NCBI RefSeq assembly: GCF_000952685.1
Contig: NZ_JYHV01000035.1
Span: 1-64,000 of the forward strand
Length of the DNA: 64,000 bases
Direction: 5' to 3'
DNA from: Stutzerimonas stutzeri
Lineage (GTDB): Bacteria > Pseudomonadota > Gammaproteobacteria > Pseudomonadales > Pseudomonadaceae
Numbering within the stretch: the first letter of the stretch is position 1; each line of letters opens with the position of its first letter. Position numbers and translations under genes: made by a program. The notes under the pieces were generated by a model that was not told where the DNA came from, searched no databases, and saw only the letters and a list, made by a program, of their open reading frames with translations. This document shows positions 55,257 to 63,769 of the stretch, piece by piece.

Positions 55257-57818
55257 ATGGCAAAGCGGCGGAAAGTCCTGATCTTGGCGCTCGCAGGCCT
55301 GGCCCTGCTCGTCCTGGGCATCGGCGTCTACGGTGGCTTGCGCTGGCAGCAACTCAAGCGCGAGTTCGGCATCGTTACGTTCGATGTCAGCGGGGTACGC
55401 TTGACTGCCGACCACCTTGAAGTGCGACAACTTGTCCTGGTTCGGCACCCGGCAGACGACGAACGGCTCGCAGTGACAGCCGACACCTTGCGGCTCGGTA
55501 TAGAAAGCGGATGGCCGCTACGCCTTCGATCGCTGGACATCGATCGCCTCGACGTTCAATGGCAGCCGGCAACCGTCACGGACGACAGCGTGGAGCCGCT
55601 GGCCTTGCCCGATCGCCAGCAACTGGAGCGATGGGCGGCCTGGGTGCCCCGTAACGGACATATTGCTTCGCTCGTCCTGGCTTTGCCCTGCGCCAGCGGC
55701 ATCTGTCGAGAACAGGGGGAAATAAGCTGGCAGCATGCCGGCCAGGAGCCGTTGCCGGCCACGCTAAATCTTCAATTCACGCACCACTCCCACCGTTTGG
55801 CGGCGGCGCTGAATGCTTACGATCAGAACGACGAAGCCCACGTAGATCTGCAGCTGCTGCTGGATGGTGAACAGCGCCTTTCCATGCAAAACCAACTGAC
55901 GTCGGACGAACACACAACGTTTTGGCGCGGAGCCCTGGCGATGAGCGAACTGCCGGAAGCACCCTGGCTACTGGAATGGCTCGGCGACTGGCTGGATTAC
56001 GAGCCTCCGACGCTTCCAGAGTTACCCGAGCAAATGCGCGTCGGCGCCGGCTGGGCGCTGCATGTGGATAGCAGCGATCTGGCAGGAGGATGGGACACGC
56101 TGGACGGCGAGTTCCGTCTCTCAGCCAATCTGCCAGCGCCCTGGCCAGTGGTGGGCATTGGCCAGTTGCAAGGGCAGCTGGACGTGACCGCCAAAGTTGA
56201 CCGCGGCGCCTGGATCCCCACCGAGCTGATCACCGACCTGCAACTGCGACCGGCGGCGACGCTGCTCTCCGAACTCCCGGCGCAGCTACGACCCGACGCC
56301 GTCACGCTGAAAATCACGCCGACAGCCAACGGACAATCGGTATCGCAGCTGCCGTTGCAGGTGCACCTCGCTGCCAGCGGACCCACACCGCTTACGCTCG
56401 ACGGTCGGTTGATCCTCGAGACCAGCGCGCCCTACGCGTTGTCGTTGGAACAGATCGGTCTTCGCCTGCAAAACCCTGAACTCTCGTTTCCAGGGACTAA
56501 TCTGAAAGGCCTCGCCGCTGACCTTCGACTGCATGGCCGCGCCTCCGCGGAAGCCGCCACCATCCGGCTCGACAAGGATTCGTGGATCACGTTGGCCCGC
56601 TTGAGCAGCGGTACCGATCTGCTGGCCAATACGCTGCGACTGGACCTGTCCGGTCTGGGTATCGAGGCGAACTTCGCCGATCGCCAGTTACAGGGGCTTC
56701 AGGTGAATGGTCAAGCCGCGGTGACGATTGCCGAACTCAGGCACTCAGCCCTGCGACCACAGGGCTGGCGCTGGAGCGGAAAGCTCGACACCGGTCGCGA
56801 ACGGATCGTACTCGATGGGCCACTGCAAAACGACGCCGGGCTCACCTTGCCCCTTAAGCTCGATCACAACTGGTCCAGCGGCACGACCCGCCTGAGCGCG
56901 AGCCTCCCCGAAGTGTTTCTGCGTGCGGGCAATCCCGTGTCCGCCACCCTCGCCGACTGGCCAAAATTGCTGGAGCTGAGCACCGGACGGCTGCAGGGCC
57001 AGGGGCAGCTCGCCCTACCGGCGAACGGCGCTCCCGAGGTGACCGCGACGCTCAGCGCGAAGGGACTCGGCGGCATCTACGACCGCACCGAGCTAAGCGG
57101 GCTGGACGCGAACCTGTCAGCCACGCTGCGCAAAAACCAGCTGCACCTGGAGATAGCGGAACTGACGCTGCGACAGGCCAACCCCGGTTTCACCTTCGGC
57201 CCGTTGCTGTTCAACGGCCACTACACGGGTGACATCGACCGTCTCGACCAGGGCCGCCTCAGCTGGGAAACCGCAGAAGTGCGCCTGCTGGGTGGTCGAC
57301 TCTGGCTAGACCCAGGAGACGCCGATCTGGCGGCCAGCACCCAACGACTGAACGCTCATCTGCGCGGACTGCAGCTCCCGTTGTTGCTCGAGGCCTACCC
57401 CACCGAAGGGTTATCGGGTACCGGGGTGATCGACGGCGAGCTGCAGGTGCAACGCAGCGCGGCCGGGATCAGCATCGAGCAGGGATCGCTGAAGGCGCGA
57501 GAGCCGGGCGGCGCCTTGCAGTTCCGTTCAGCGAAAATCCAGGCATTGGGTCAGGCCAATCCAGCCATGCGCCTGGTAACCGAAGCGTTGGATGACTTTC
57601 ACTACGACCTGCTCGCCAGTGATGTGCACTACGCCGCCGACGGCAAGCTCGACCTGGGCCTCAGGCTACAAGGACGCAATCCGGCCTTGGAAGGCGGTCG
57701 CCCGATCAACTTCTCGATCAATCTCGAAGAAAACATCCCGGCCTTGCTGACCAGCCTGCAATTGTCTGATCGAGTCAGCGAAACCATTCAACGACGCGTG
57801 CAGGAACGCCTTAGATGA
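55257..57818 (+). CDS. ydbH: YdbH-type AsmA-like intermembrane bridge protein
   Basis: An 853-residue protein. One N-terminal inner-membrane helix (KVLILALAGLALLVLGIGVY) is followed by a long periplasmic region of repeated beta-strands, as in AsmA-like proteins. The end (INFSINLEENIPALLTSLQL) is typical of YdbH. In E. coli YdbH and the lipoprotein YnbE form a bridge that moves phospholipid to the outer membrane. The ATG at 55257 gives MAKRRKVLI. An upstream ATG at 55239 is possible. It leads ydbH-ynbE-ydbL. Confidence 0.87.
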   Translation: MAKRRKVLILALAGLALLVLGIGVYGGLRWQQLKREFGIVTFDVSGVRLTADHLEVRQLVLVRHPADDERLAVTADTLRLGIESGWPLRLRSLDIDRLDVQWQPATVTDDSVEPLALPDRQQLERWAAWVPRNGHIASLVLALPCASGICREQGEISWQHAGQEPLPATLNLQFTHHSHRLAAALNAYDQNDEAHVDLQLLLDGEQRLSMQNQLTSDEHTTFWRGALAMSELPEAPWLLEWLGDWLDYEPPTLPELPEQMRVGAGWALHVDSSDLAGGWDTLDGEFRLSANLPAPWPVVGIGQLQGQLDVTAKVDRGAWIPTELITDLQLRPAATLLSELPAQLRPDAVTLKITPTANGQSVSQLPLQVHLAASGPTPLTLDGRLILETSAPYALSLEQIGLRLQNPELSFPGTNLKGLAADLRLHGRASAEAATIRLDKDSWITLARLSSGTDLLANTLRLDLSGLGIEANFADRQLQGLQVNGQAAVTIAELRHSALRPQGWRWSGKLDTGRERIVLDGPLQNDAGLTLPLKLDHNWSSGTTRLSASLPEVFLRAGNPVSATLADWPKLLELSTGRLQGQGQLALPANGAPEVTATLSAKGLGGIYDRTELSGLDANLSATLRKNQLHLEIAELTLRQANPGFTFGPLLFNGHYTGDIDRLDQGRLSWETAEVRLLGGRLWLDPGDADLAASTQRLNAHLRGLQLPLLLEAYPTEGLSGTGVIDGELQVQRSAAGISIEQGSLKAREPGGALQFRSAKIQALGQANPAMRLVTEALDDFHYDLLASDVHYAADGKLDLGLRLQGRNPALEGGRPINFSINLEENIPALLTSLQLSDRVSETIQRRVQERLR

Positions 57819-57855
57819 GGCACTGTAGCGACGATATCGACCAGGAGAGACCGTT

Positions 57856-58047
57856 ATGCGGTTGCATCATCCCTTCAGCATTCTGGTGCTGGCCCTGCTG
57901 ACTAGCGCCTGTACCCCGCGCGTGGAGCTGGCCGTGCCCAACGAGCCGATCAATATCAACCTCAACGTGAAAATCGAGCACGAGATCTACATCAAGGTCG
58001 ACAAGCAGCTCGACTCGATCATCAACGAAGACAGTGGTCTGTTCTGA
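57856..58047 (+). CDS. ynbE: YnbE-family outer-membrane lipoprotein
   Basis: A 63-residue lipoprotein. The signal ends LLTSAC (Cys19), and the mature part EPININLNVKIEHEIYIKVD is the core YnbE wording. YnbE stacks as beta-strands on the YdbH C-terminus and reaches the outer membrane. It lies 37 bp after ydbH and 8 bp before ydbL. Confidence 0.92.
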   Translation: MRLHHPFSILVLALLTSACTPRVELAVPNEPININLNVKIEHEIYIKVDKQLDSIINEDSGLF

Positions 58048-58055
58048 GGACGCAT

Positions 58056-58400
58056 ATGAAAACCTACTTGAAACTCGGAACCCTGCTCATGGCGTTGTGC
58101 CTGGCCCTTCCCGCCGCCGCTATGTCCCTCAACGAAGCCATGTCCGCCCTGGGTCAGGCCAAGGCCAGCGGCCAGCTCGGCGAGAAGCCCGACGGTTACC
58201 TGGGTGTGGTACAGGGCGGCGGTCAGGCCGAAGAGATCGCCAGCCAGATCAACCAGGCCCGGCGTGCCGAGTACCATCGCCTGGCGCAGAAGAACGGCAT
58301 CAGCGTCAGCGACGTCGAAGCCATCGCCGGCAAGAAAGCCATCGAAAAAACCCCATCGGGGCAAGTGATCCAGCTCAACGGCACCTGGGTGAAGAAGTAG
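58056..58400 (+). CDS. ydbL: YdbL-family periplasmic protein (DUF1318)
   Basis: A 114-residue periplasmic protein with a signal peptide (MKTYLKLGTLLMALCLALPA). DUF1318 follows: KPDGYLGVVQGGGQAEEIAS, INQARRAEYHRLAQKNGISV and a C-terminal GTWVKK. In E. coli YdbL works with YdbH-YnbE, probably limiting YnbE polymerisation. It is the last gene of the operon. Confidence 0.92.
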   Translation: MKTYLKLGTLLMALCLALPAAAMSLNEAMSALGQAKASGQLGEKPDGYLGVVQGGGQAEEIASQINQARRAEYHRLAQKNGISVSDVEAIAGKKAIEKTPSGQVIQLNGTWVKK

Positions 58401-58442
58401 AGCGCGGCTCAAGCGCTCAGCAGCACGCAGATATCAGCCGAA

Positions 58443-58506
58443 GGGTGGATGTCGCTTCTTGCATCATCCGCCCTTAGCTCGGTGGACCGCCGAAGCGTGA
58501 TCCACC
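58443..58506. repeat. Two adjoining imperfect hairpins after ydbL
   Basis: GGGTGGAT (58443-58450) pairs with ATCCGCCC (58466-58473) with one mismatch, and GGTGGA (58481-58486) pairs with TCCACC (58501-58506). The two units share the GGTGGA/TCCACC arms. This could be a REP-like repeat or a shared 3' element for ydbL and the convergent LpxR-like gene. Confidence 0.45.
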
Positions 58507-58518
58507 TCTGAACGACAG

Positions 58519-59505
58519 TCAGAACCAGGTCGAAACCGTCAGCGAACCGAACTGATCGTGTTCGTCTTGGCCATGGAATTCACGGGTGCGCCAGACGCTG
58601 GCAAACGCCAACTGCCAAGTGTTCCAGGTCAGCGCGATGCCGGCCTTGGCATCGCCCACCCATTCGTTCGGGTCCACCGAATGGCTGCTCTTGAAGGTGT
58701 TGCCTTCGAGCAACATGTTCTGCGCCATGTATCGACCTTCGACGTTAGCGAAGATGTTCCAGGCGAACCCGCCACCGCGCGTGAAGAACATGCTGCCGCT
58801 CTGCGCTGGCGCCACTGCCGGGATGCTGAAACTACGCGCCAATCCCTGGCCGATGCGCAGCCCCAGCCCGGCAGAGCCGTAGGTATACAAATTGCCCAAC
58901 GAGAAGCCCGCGCTCGGCCCGTATTCGAATTCCAGTCCGGCAAAGCGTTGCTGCAACCACCAACGGTGCTGGTAGGCTAGATTGACGAAGGGCTCGTTAC
59001 GCAGCTGGTTGTCCCAGCCCTTGGGCTCGTCGCTGTCGGTGACTTCATGGACCCGGCGCTGGATCTTCTTGCCGCCGGCGGCAGGCCCGACGATTCCCAC
59101 GTCCAGATGCAAACCGCTGGCACTGCGCCAGCCTTCATACTGATGACCAGAAAAGATCGACATCCCGGCGAACAGCAGCCCGGCATAGGGACGGTCGTCC
59201 TCGATCAGTTCAGTCCGCTCGATATCGTTCGGTGTGTAGATCTGATGCCCCAGCCGGTAAGCGACGCTGTCCACCTCGGCGGCACGCCAGCCCGGCAGCA
59301 CATCGGCAAACTGGCGCGACCAGTGATCGGCATCGGGTTCGAACGAGCGCATCAGTTCGAAGCCGTTGGTGTAGTGCCCATCACTGCCGGTAGCAATCAC
59401 ATCGTTTTCGATTTTCAGGGAATACAGGTCAGCCTGACTGACTACCGGAACACAAGCGACGAGTACGGCGAGGGAAACGCGAGCGTGCAAGCGCGGGATT
59501 GCCAT
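58519..59505 (-). CDS. LpxR-like outer-membrane lipid A 3'-O-deacylase family protein (DUF2219)
   Basis: A 328-residue beta-barrel protein. The signal peptide is cut after SQA (about 25). The mature protein opens DLYSLKIENDVIATGSDGHY-TNGFE, the LpxR signature with Asn34 and Asp35. His87 lies in RLGHQIYTPND, and DRPYAGLLF is also typical. It ends in Phe, as barrel proteins do. LpxR removes acyl chains from lipid A. Whether this protein does so is untested. Confidence 0.85.
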   Translation of the reverse strand: MAIPRLHARVSLAVLVACVPVVSQADLYSLKIENDVIATGSDGHYTNGFELMRSFEPDADHWSRQFADVLPGWRAAEVDSVAYRLGHQIYTPNDIERTELIEDDRPYAGLLFAGMSIFSGHQYEGWRSASGLHLDVGIVGPAAGGKKIQRRVHEVTDSDEPKGWDNQLRNEPFVNLAYQHRWWLQQRFAGLEFEYGPSAGFSLGNLYTYGSAGLGLRIGQGLARSFSIPAVAPAQSGSMFFTRGGGFAWNIFANVEGRYMAQNMLLEGNTFKSSHSVDPNEWVGDAKAGIALTWNTWQLAFASVWRTREFHGQDEHDQFGSLTVSTWF

Positions 59506-59653
59506 GGCCCAGCTCCTTGGTTACATGCAATAGGGAATGTATGCATGTTTTAGAGCACAGCGTGCCGCCAAACGTTCACAGATGCGCCATAGACCAAGTA
59601 TCAGTAGGCTGGCCCTTGCACAGAGCCTAGCCCACCGAATCGAACGCTGCCGG

Positions 59654-61615
59654 TCAACTGCCTATCACACCACCATCGTCCTTGGTGATCAGGATCGTGG
59701 AAGCGCGCGGGCGCGTCTTGCCGTCACTGGCCGGGAAACTCAGCTCGGGGTGCTGCACGTTGATCCACATGGCGCGGTAGTCCGGGCTCCAGGTGATGCC
59801 GGTGATCTCGCACCCGCGCGGGCCAACGAGAAACCGCCGCACCTCGCGCGTCCTCGGGTCGGCGCAGAGCAACTGGTTGGTACCCATGGCCTGCATCGCG
59901 GCTTCTTCATCACCGTAGTCGGTTTCGATCCACAACCGGCCGGCATCGTCGAACGCCAGCCCATCCGGCGAGGAAAAGATATCCCCATTTATGGTCCCTG
60001 TGAGGTTGGCCGGCACTGGCTGGCCATCTGAGCTCTTGGCTCCAGGCTGTTCGCCGGCCAGCAGAAAGACTTCCCAGGTGAACGTGGTCGCGGTGGGGTT
60101 GGCGCCCTCCTCGCTCCAGCGCAGAATCTGACCATGCAGATTGTGCGGTCGTGGATTGGCCCTGTCGGTGGGCTGCTTCACGCCGCGCCCGTCATTGTTG
60201 GTGAGAGTTACATAGACCTCACGACTGCGAGGATGCACCGCCACCCATTCGGGCCGGTCCATGGGCGTCGCCCCCGCCTGGTCGCCAGCGGCGCGCGCGT
60301 TGAGCAGCACCTCGGCCTGATCGGCGAAGCCATTCTCCGCCGTGAGCCCGTTCTGACCGTGAACCAGCGCCAGCCAGTCACCGCTGCCGTCAGCATTGAA
60401 CCGCGCCACGTAAAGCGTGCCGCTGTCGAGCAGCCTGCGGTTGGCCTGATCGGCGCCGGGTACGTAACGCCCGGCGGGGACGAATTTGTAGACGTACTCG
60501 CCCTTGGTGTCGTCGCCTGAATAGAAGGCCATGCGCCCGTCCTCGCCCAGCGAAAGCACCGAGCACTCGCGGCAATAACGGCCGAACGCGGTGCGCTTGA
60601 CCGGCTTGCTTTGCGGATCGAACGGATCGACCTCGACCACCCAACCAAAGCGGTTCGGCTCATTCACATGGCCACCGTGGGGTTGCGACGGGTCCGGTGT
60701 GGCATTGAAACGCAGGTCGGCGGTTTCCCAGCCGTAGAGTTTGCTCAGGCCCTTGCCCTCGATGCCATAGCGCTTGTGTGATACGCGCCTGGCCATGTCC
60801 TCGGCGTCATGGTTGACGAAGTAGTTGTGCCAGTTCTCCTCGCACACCAGATAGGTGCCCCAAGGCGTGAAGCCGCTGGAACAGTTATTCAGTGTGCCGA
60901 TGATTTCGCGCCCGCTGGGGTCGGAAGCGGTTTTCAGCGCGTCGTTGCCGGCCAGGGGGCCGCTTACGGCCATGGGCGTCATTGCCGAGATGCGGCGGTT
61001 GTAGCGCGATGGCATGACCCGCTGCCATTGACCCTGCGTGTCTTTTTTCACTTCGATAACGCTGACGCCGTGGGCCGCCTGCTCCTTGCGCACCTCATCC
61101 AGCGGGCGCTTGCCGTCGACGAAGGTCATGCCGTTGGGGTGCAGCGGCGGGTTGACGTATTCGTGGTTCATCACCAACAGGCCGTGGCTGTCGGGGTTCT
61201 CCGGGAACGGAAAGAAATGCATGCCGTCATGGTTGTCGCCGGCCTGCTTGAGCTGAGCCTGCCAATCGTCGCTGGCGTCCGGGTTCCACTCCGGGGCGTC
61301 GGCCATGACGGCATCACCCCAGGAAAAGAACGTCCGAGCACTGTAGCCCGGCGCTACCTGCACGCTGTCGAAGGCCGGGTCGAGCTGCGTCGGGATGCCC
61401 TTGAAACCGATCAGCGACTCAGATTGCACGGCGCTGCGACAGGCGCCCAGGCTGCCGCCGAGAAAGCCCAACGCGGCAAGGCCCATCCCGCCCTTGAGCA
61501 GGTTACGCCGGCTACGATCGACAAGCTGATCCAACGAGACGTTGGCGCTCGGGTTGATCGTCTGGTCGTCCAGGGCAGAAAGATTGGCGTGGAAACTCTG
61601 GAAATCCTGGTTCAT
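59654..61615 (-). CDS. PhoX-like alkaline phosphatase (DUF839), Tat-exported
   Basis: A 653-residue periplasmic phosphatase. A late Tat signal SRRNLLKGG (about 35-43) is followed by a hydrophobic stretch and Cys59. PhoX-family blocks include NHEYVNPPLHPNG, CEENWHNYF, GRYCRECSVLSLGEDGRMAF and YSGDDTKGEYVYKF. PhoX enzymes use iron and calcium and release phosphate from organic esters. The ATG at 61615 gives MNQDFQSFH. It lies 34 bp after tonB in a likely phytase-exbBD-tonB-phoX unit. Confidence 0.88.
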   Translation of the reverse strand: MNQDFQSFHANLSALDDQTINPSANVSLDQLVDRSRRNLLKGGMGLAALGFLGGSLGACRSAVQSESLIGFKGIPTQLDPAFDSVQVAPGYSARTFFSWGDAVMADAPEWNPDASDDWQAQLKQAGDNHDGMHFFPFPENPDSHGLLVMNHEYVNPPLHPNGMTFVDGKRPLDEVRKEQAAHGVSVIEVKKDTQGQWQRVMPSRYNRRISAMTPMAVSGPLAGNDALKTASDPSGREIIGTLNNCSSGFTPWGTYLVCEENWHNYFVNHDAEDMARRVSHKRYGIEGKGLSKLYGWETADLRFNATPDPSQPHGGHVNEPNRFGWVVEVDPFDPQSKPVKRTAFGRYCRECSVLSLGEDGRMAFYSGDDTKGEYVYKFVPAGRYVPGADQANRRLLDSGTLYVARFNADGSGDWLALVHGQNGLTAENGFADQAEVLLNARAAGDQAGATPMDRPEWVAVHPRSREVYVTLTNNDGRGVKQPTDRANPRPHNLHGQILRWSEEGANPTATTFTWEVFLLAGEQPGAKSSDGQPVPANLTGTINGDIFSSPDGLAFDDAGRLWIETDYGDEEAAMQAMGTNQLLCADPRTREVRRFLVGPRGCEITGITWSPDYRAMWINVQHPELSFPASDGKTRPRASTILITKDDGGVIGS

Positions 61616-61649
61616 TGATGGCTCATTCTGCAAAGTGGGTCCAGCCACA

Positions 61650-62498
61650 TCACTGGATGCGGTAGTGAAAGGTGTTCTTGACCTCGGGAACGGTCACGGC
61701 GCGACCGTCGACGATCCGAGGTTGGTAGCGAAAGCTTTTGGCAGCCGTAATCGACGCCCGGATAAACAGTGGGTGACAGTCGTCCAGCGCTTTTGGGTTC
61801 TCGATCCGTCCCTGCGGGTTGACCGAGTAACTGACGGTGCAGGTGCCTTCGATGCCTTTGTCCAACGCTCGCGATGGGTAGTCAGGTGCGTCTTTGGCAA
61901 TGGGCAAATACTGGCGGCTCGCCGCTGCAGCGGCCTCCTGTCGCGCCCGCTCGGCTGCGGCCGACGCTTCGGCACGTGCCGCCTGTTGGCGCTGTTGTTC
62001 CTCTCGGGCCAGTTGCTCGCGACGCTCGGCTTCGCGCTGCTGCCGCTCGACCTCGATCCGTTCCTGCCGTTCGCGCGCCAGCTGCTCTTTGCGCTGCTGC
62101 TCTTTAACGCGTTGCTGCTCTCTGATGCGCGCCTCTTCCGCCAGCCGTTCCCGTTCGGCGCGCTTGTACGCCAGCTCGGCCTGTTCCAGGCGCTGCTGTT
62201 CGATCTGCGGGTCGACCTGCGGTTCTTCGATGGATTTTTCCACCAGCGGTTCCGGGGCTGGTGTCGGTTCGGGCTCGACCACGGTTTCAGTAACCGGCGT
62301 GGGGGTTGGCAAGCTGATCAGCTGGGTCTTGAGCACCTGCGTCTGACTCGGCGCGTTCAGCTCCGGCGTCCAGCCGTGCAGCAACAGACCGAACACCGCT
62401 GCGTGTAGCGCGACGGTCGCCACGGCGGCGCCGACATGGCTGCGCCATTGCGGCCGGGCTAGCGGAAAGCTGGGCAGGGGCATGCTCAAACTGCTCAT
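61650..62498 (-). CDS. tonB: TonB-family energy transducer
   Basis: A 282-residue protein with an N-terminal membrane anchor (VGAAVATVALHAAVFGLLLH). A short Pro/Thr/Glu segment (PTPTPVTETVVEPEPTPAPE) follows, then an unusually long Glu/Arg/Gln coiled coil (about 90-190) that resembles TolA. The C-terminal TonB domain is YPSRALDKGIEGTCTVSYSV...KSFRYQPRIVDGRAV. It overlaps exbD by 4 bp. It transmits proton-motive force to outer-membrane receptors. Here a phytate or iron receptor is possible. Confidence 0.9.
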   Translation of the reverse strand: MSSLSMPLPSFPLARPQWRSHVGAAVATVALHAAVFGLLLHGWTPELNAPSQTQVLKTQLISLPTPTPVTETVVEPEPTPAPEPLVEKSIEEPQVDPQIEQQRLEQAELAYKRAERERLAEEARIREQQRVKEQQRKEQLARERQERIEVERQQREAERREQLAREEQQRQQAARAEASAAAERARQEAAAAASRQYLPIAKDAPDYPSRALDKGIEGTCTVSYSVNPQGRIENPKALDDCHPLFIRASITAAKSFRYQPRIVDGRAVTVPEVKNTFHYRIQ

Positions 62499-62956
62499 GG
62501 CGCCAGCTGCCCGGACGGCGCCTCGGTAATCAGACCGAGATTCATCACCCCGCCGCGCTGCAGCTCGGCGATTCCGGCCACTACGCGGCCATAGTCAGCA
62601 GCATCATCGGCACGCACGTAGACCTGGGTGTCGCCGCGCTCGGCGATGATTGCTGCGACTTTCTCGCGCATATCCTCAAGGTCGATAGCGCTGTCGGTCT
62701 GATCTTCAGCATTCAGTTCGGTGCCAAGGTGCCAGTAGAAGCCTCCGTCGGCCTTAACCGAGAGGGTCAGGATCTGCCGCTCGTTCTCGGTGGGCATCGC
62801 CTCGGCCGCCACCTTGGGCAGCTCGATCTTCACGCCCTGCACCAACATCGGCGCGGTCACCATGAAGATCACCAGCAGCACCAGCATCACGTCGATGTAA
62901 GGCACTACATTCATTTCGGCTTTGGGGCCGTGTTTACGCTGCGGTTTGACCAGCAT
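62495..62956 (-). CDS. exbD: Biopolymer transport protein ExbD
   Basis: A 153-residue protein with one N-terminal helix holding the functional Asp (VVPYIDVMLVLLVIFMVTAP), then a periplasmic domain with TQVYVRADDAADYGRVV. It forms the proton motor with ExbB and drives TonB. It starts 12 bp after exbB and overlaps tonB by 4 bp. Confidence 0.94.
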   Translation of the reverse strand: MLVKPQRKHGPKAEMNVVPYIDVMLVLLVIFMVTAPMLVQGVKIELPKVAAEAMPTENERQILTLSVKADGGFYWHLGTELNAEDQTDSAIDLEDMREKVAAIIAERGDTQVYVRADDAADYGRVVAGIAELQRGGVMNLGLITEAPSGQLAP

Positions 62957-62968
62957 GGCGAAGCTCCT

Positions 62969-63676
62969 TCAGGCGGCAGCGGCGACGCTGGGCGAACCGG
63001 CATGCAAGCGACGATGCAGGCGTGCCTGTAGCTCATTGGCAAAGCTGTAATAGCGGGCGCTCAAGGTCTGGCCGCGGGCAGAGAAACGGTTGTAGGCCAT
63101 CACCGCCGGAATTGCCGCGAACAGGCCGATGGCCGTGGCGATCAGCGCTTCGGCAATGCCCGGAGCAACCGTGGAGAGCGTCGCCTGCTGCACCATGGAC
63201 AGGCCCAGGAAGGAGTTCATGATCCCCCACACAGTGCCGAACAGGCCGATATAAGGGCTGACCGAGCCGACCGTGGCGAGGAACTGCAAGCCACCTTCCA
63301 AACGCTCTTCTTGCTCGGAAATCGCGACATACAGGCTGCGCTCGACCCCCTCGATCACCGCATCCGGCGCAATGCCCGGCTGGCGTTGCAGCTGGCTGAA
63401 TTCCTGATAGCCAGCGAGAAAGATGTGCTGCAATGCCGCCTCGCGGGGCGGCGCCTGATCGCTGCCTTCGCGAAACAACTGCGTCAGTTCTGCATCGCTG
63501 CGAAAACGCTGCAGAAACGTTTTCAACAGGCGTTCGTTACGGCGTAAGGAGGCGCCACGCTGAATGATGAAGTACCAGCTCGTGATTGAGGCCAGCACCA
63601 GAATCACCATCACCAGTTGCACCACCAGGCTGGCCTCGCTGACCAGTCCCCAGACCGACATGTGTTCACTTTGCAT
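62969..63676 (-). CDS. exbB: MotA/TolQ/ExbB proton channel protein
   Basis: A 235-residue protein with three helices. It has the family core VGSVSPYIGLFGTVWGIMNS and APGIAEALIATAIGLFAAIP. The wording is close to TolQ, but the partner genes (ExbD with TonB) favour ExbB. It is 93 bp after the phytase gene. Confidence 0.92.
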   Translation of the reverse strand: MQSEHMSVWGLVSEASLVVQLVMVILVLASITSWYFIIQRGASLRRNERLLKTFLQRFRSDAELTQLFREGSDQAPPREAALQHIFLAGYQEFSQLQRQPGIAPDAVIEGVERSLYVAISEQEERLEGGLQFLATVGSVSPYIGLFGTVWGIMNSFLGLSMVQQATLSTVAPGIAEALIATAIGLFAAIPAVMAYNRFSARGQTLSARYYSFANELQARLHRRLHAGSPSVAAAA

Positions 63677-63769
63677 CTGTATTTCCTCCGGCCGTCCCGC
63701 GGAACGGCACTCGTCGTTTACTTTCGGGCAACGCTGCGAGCGTCGCCTGCTGCGCCCATGCGGCCGAAG

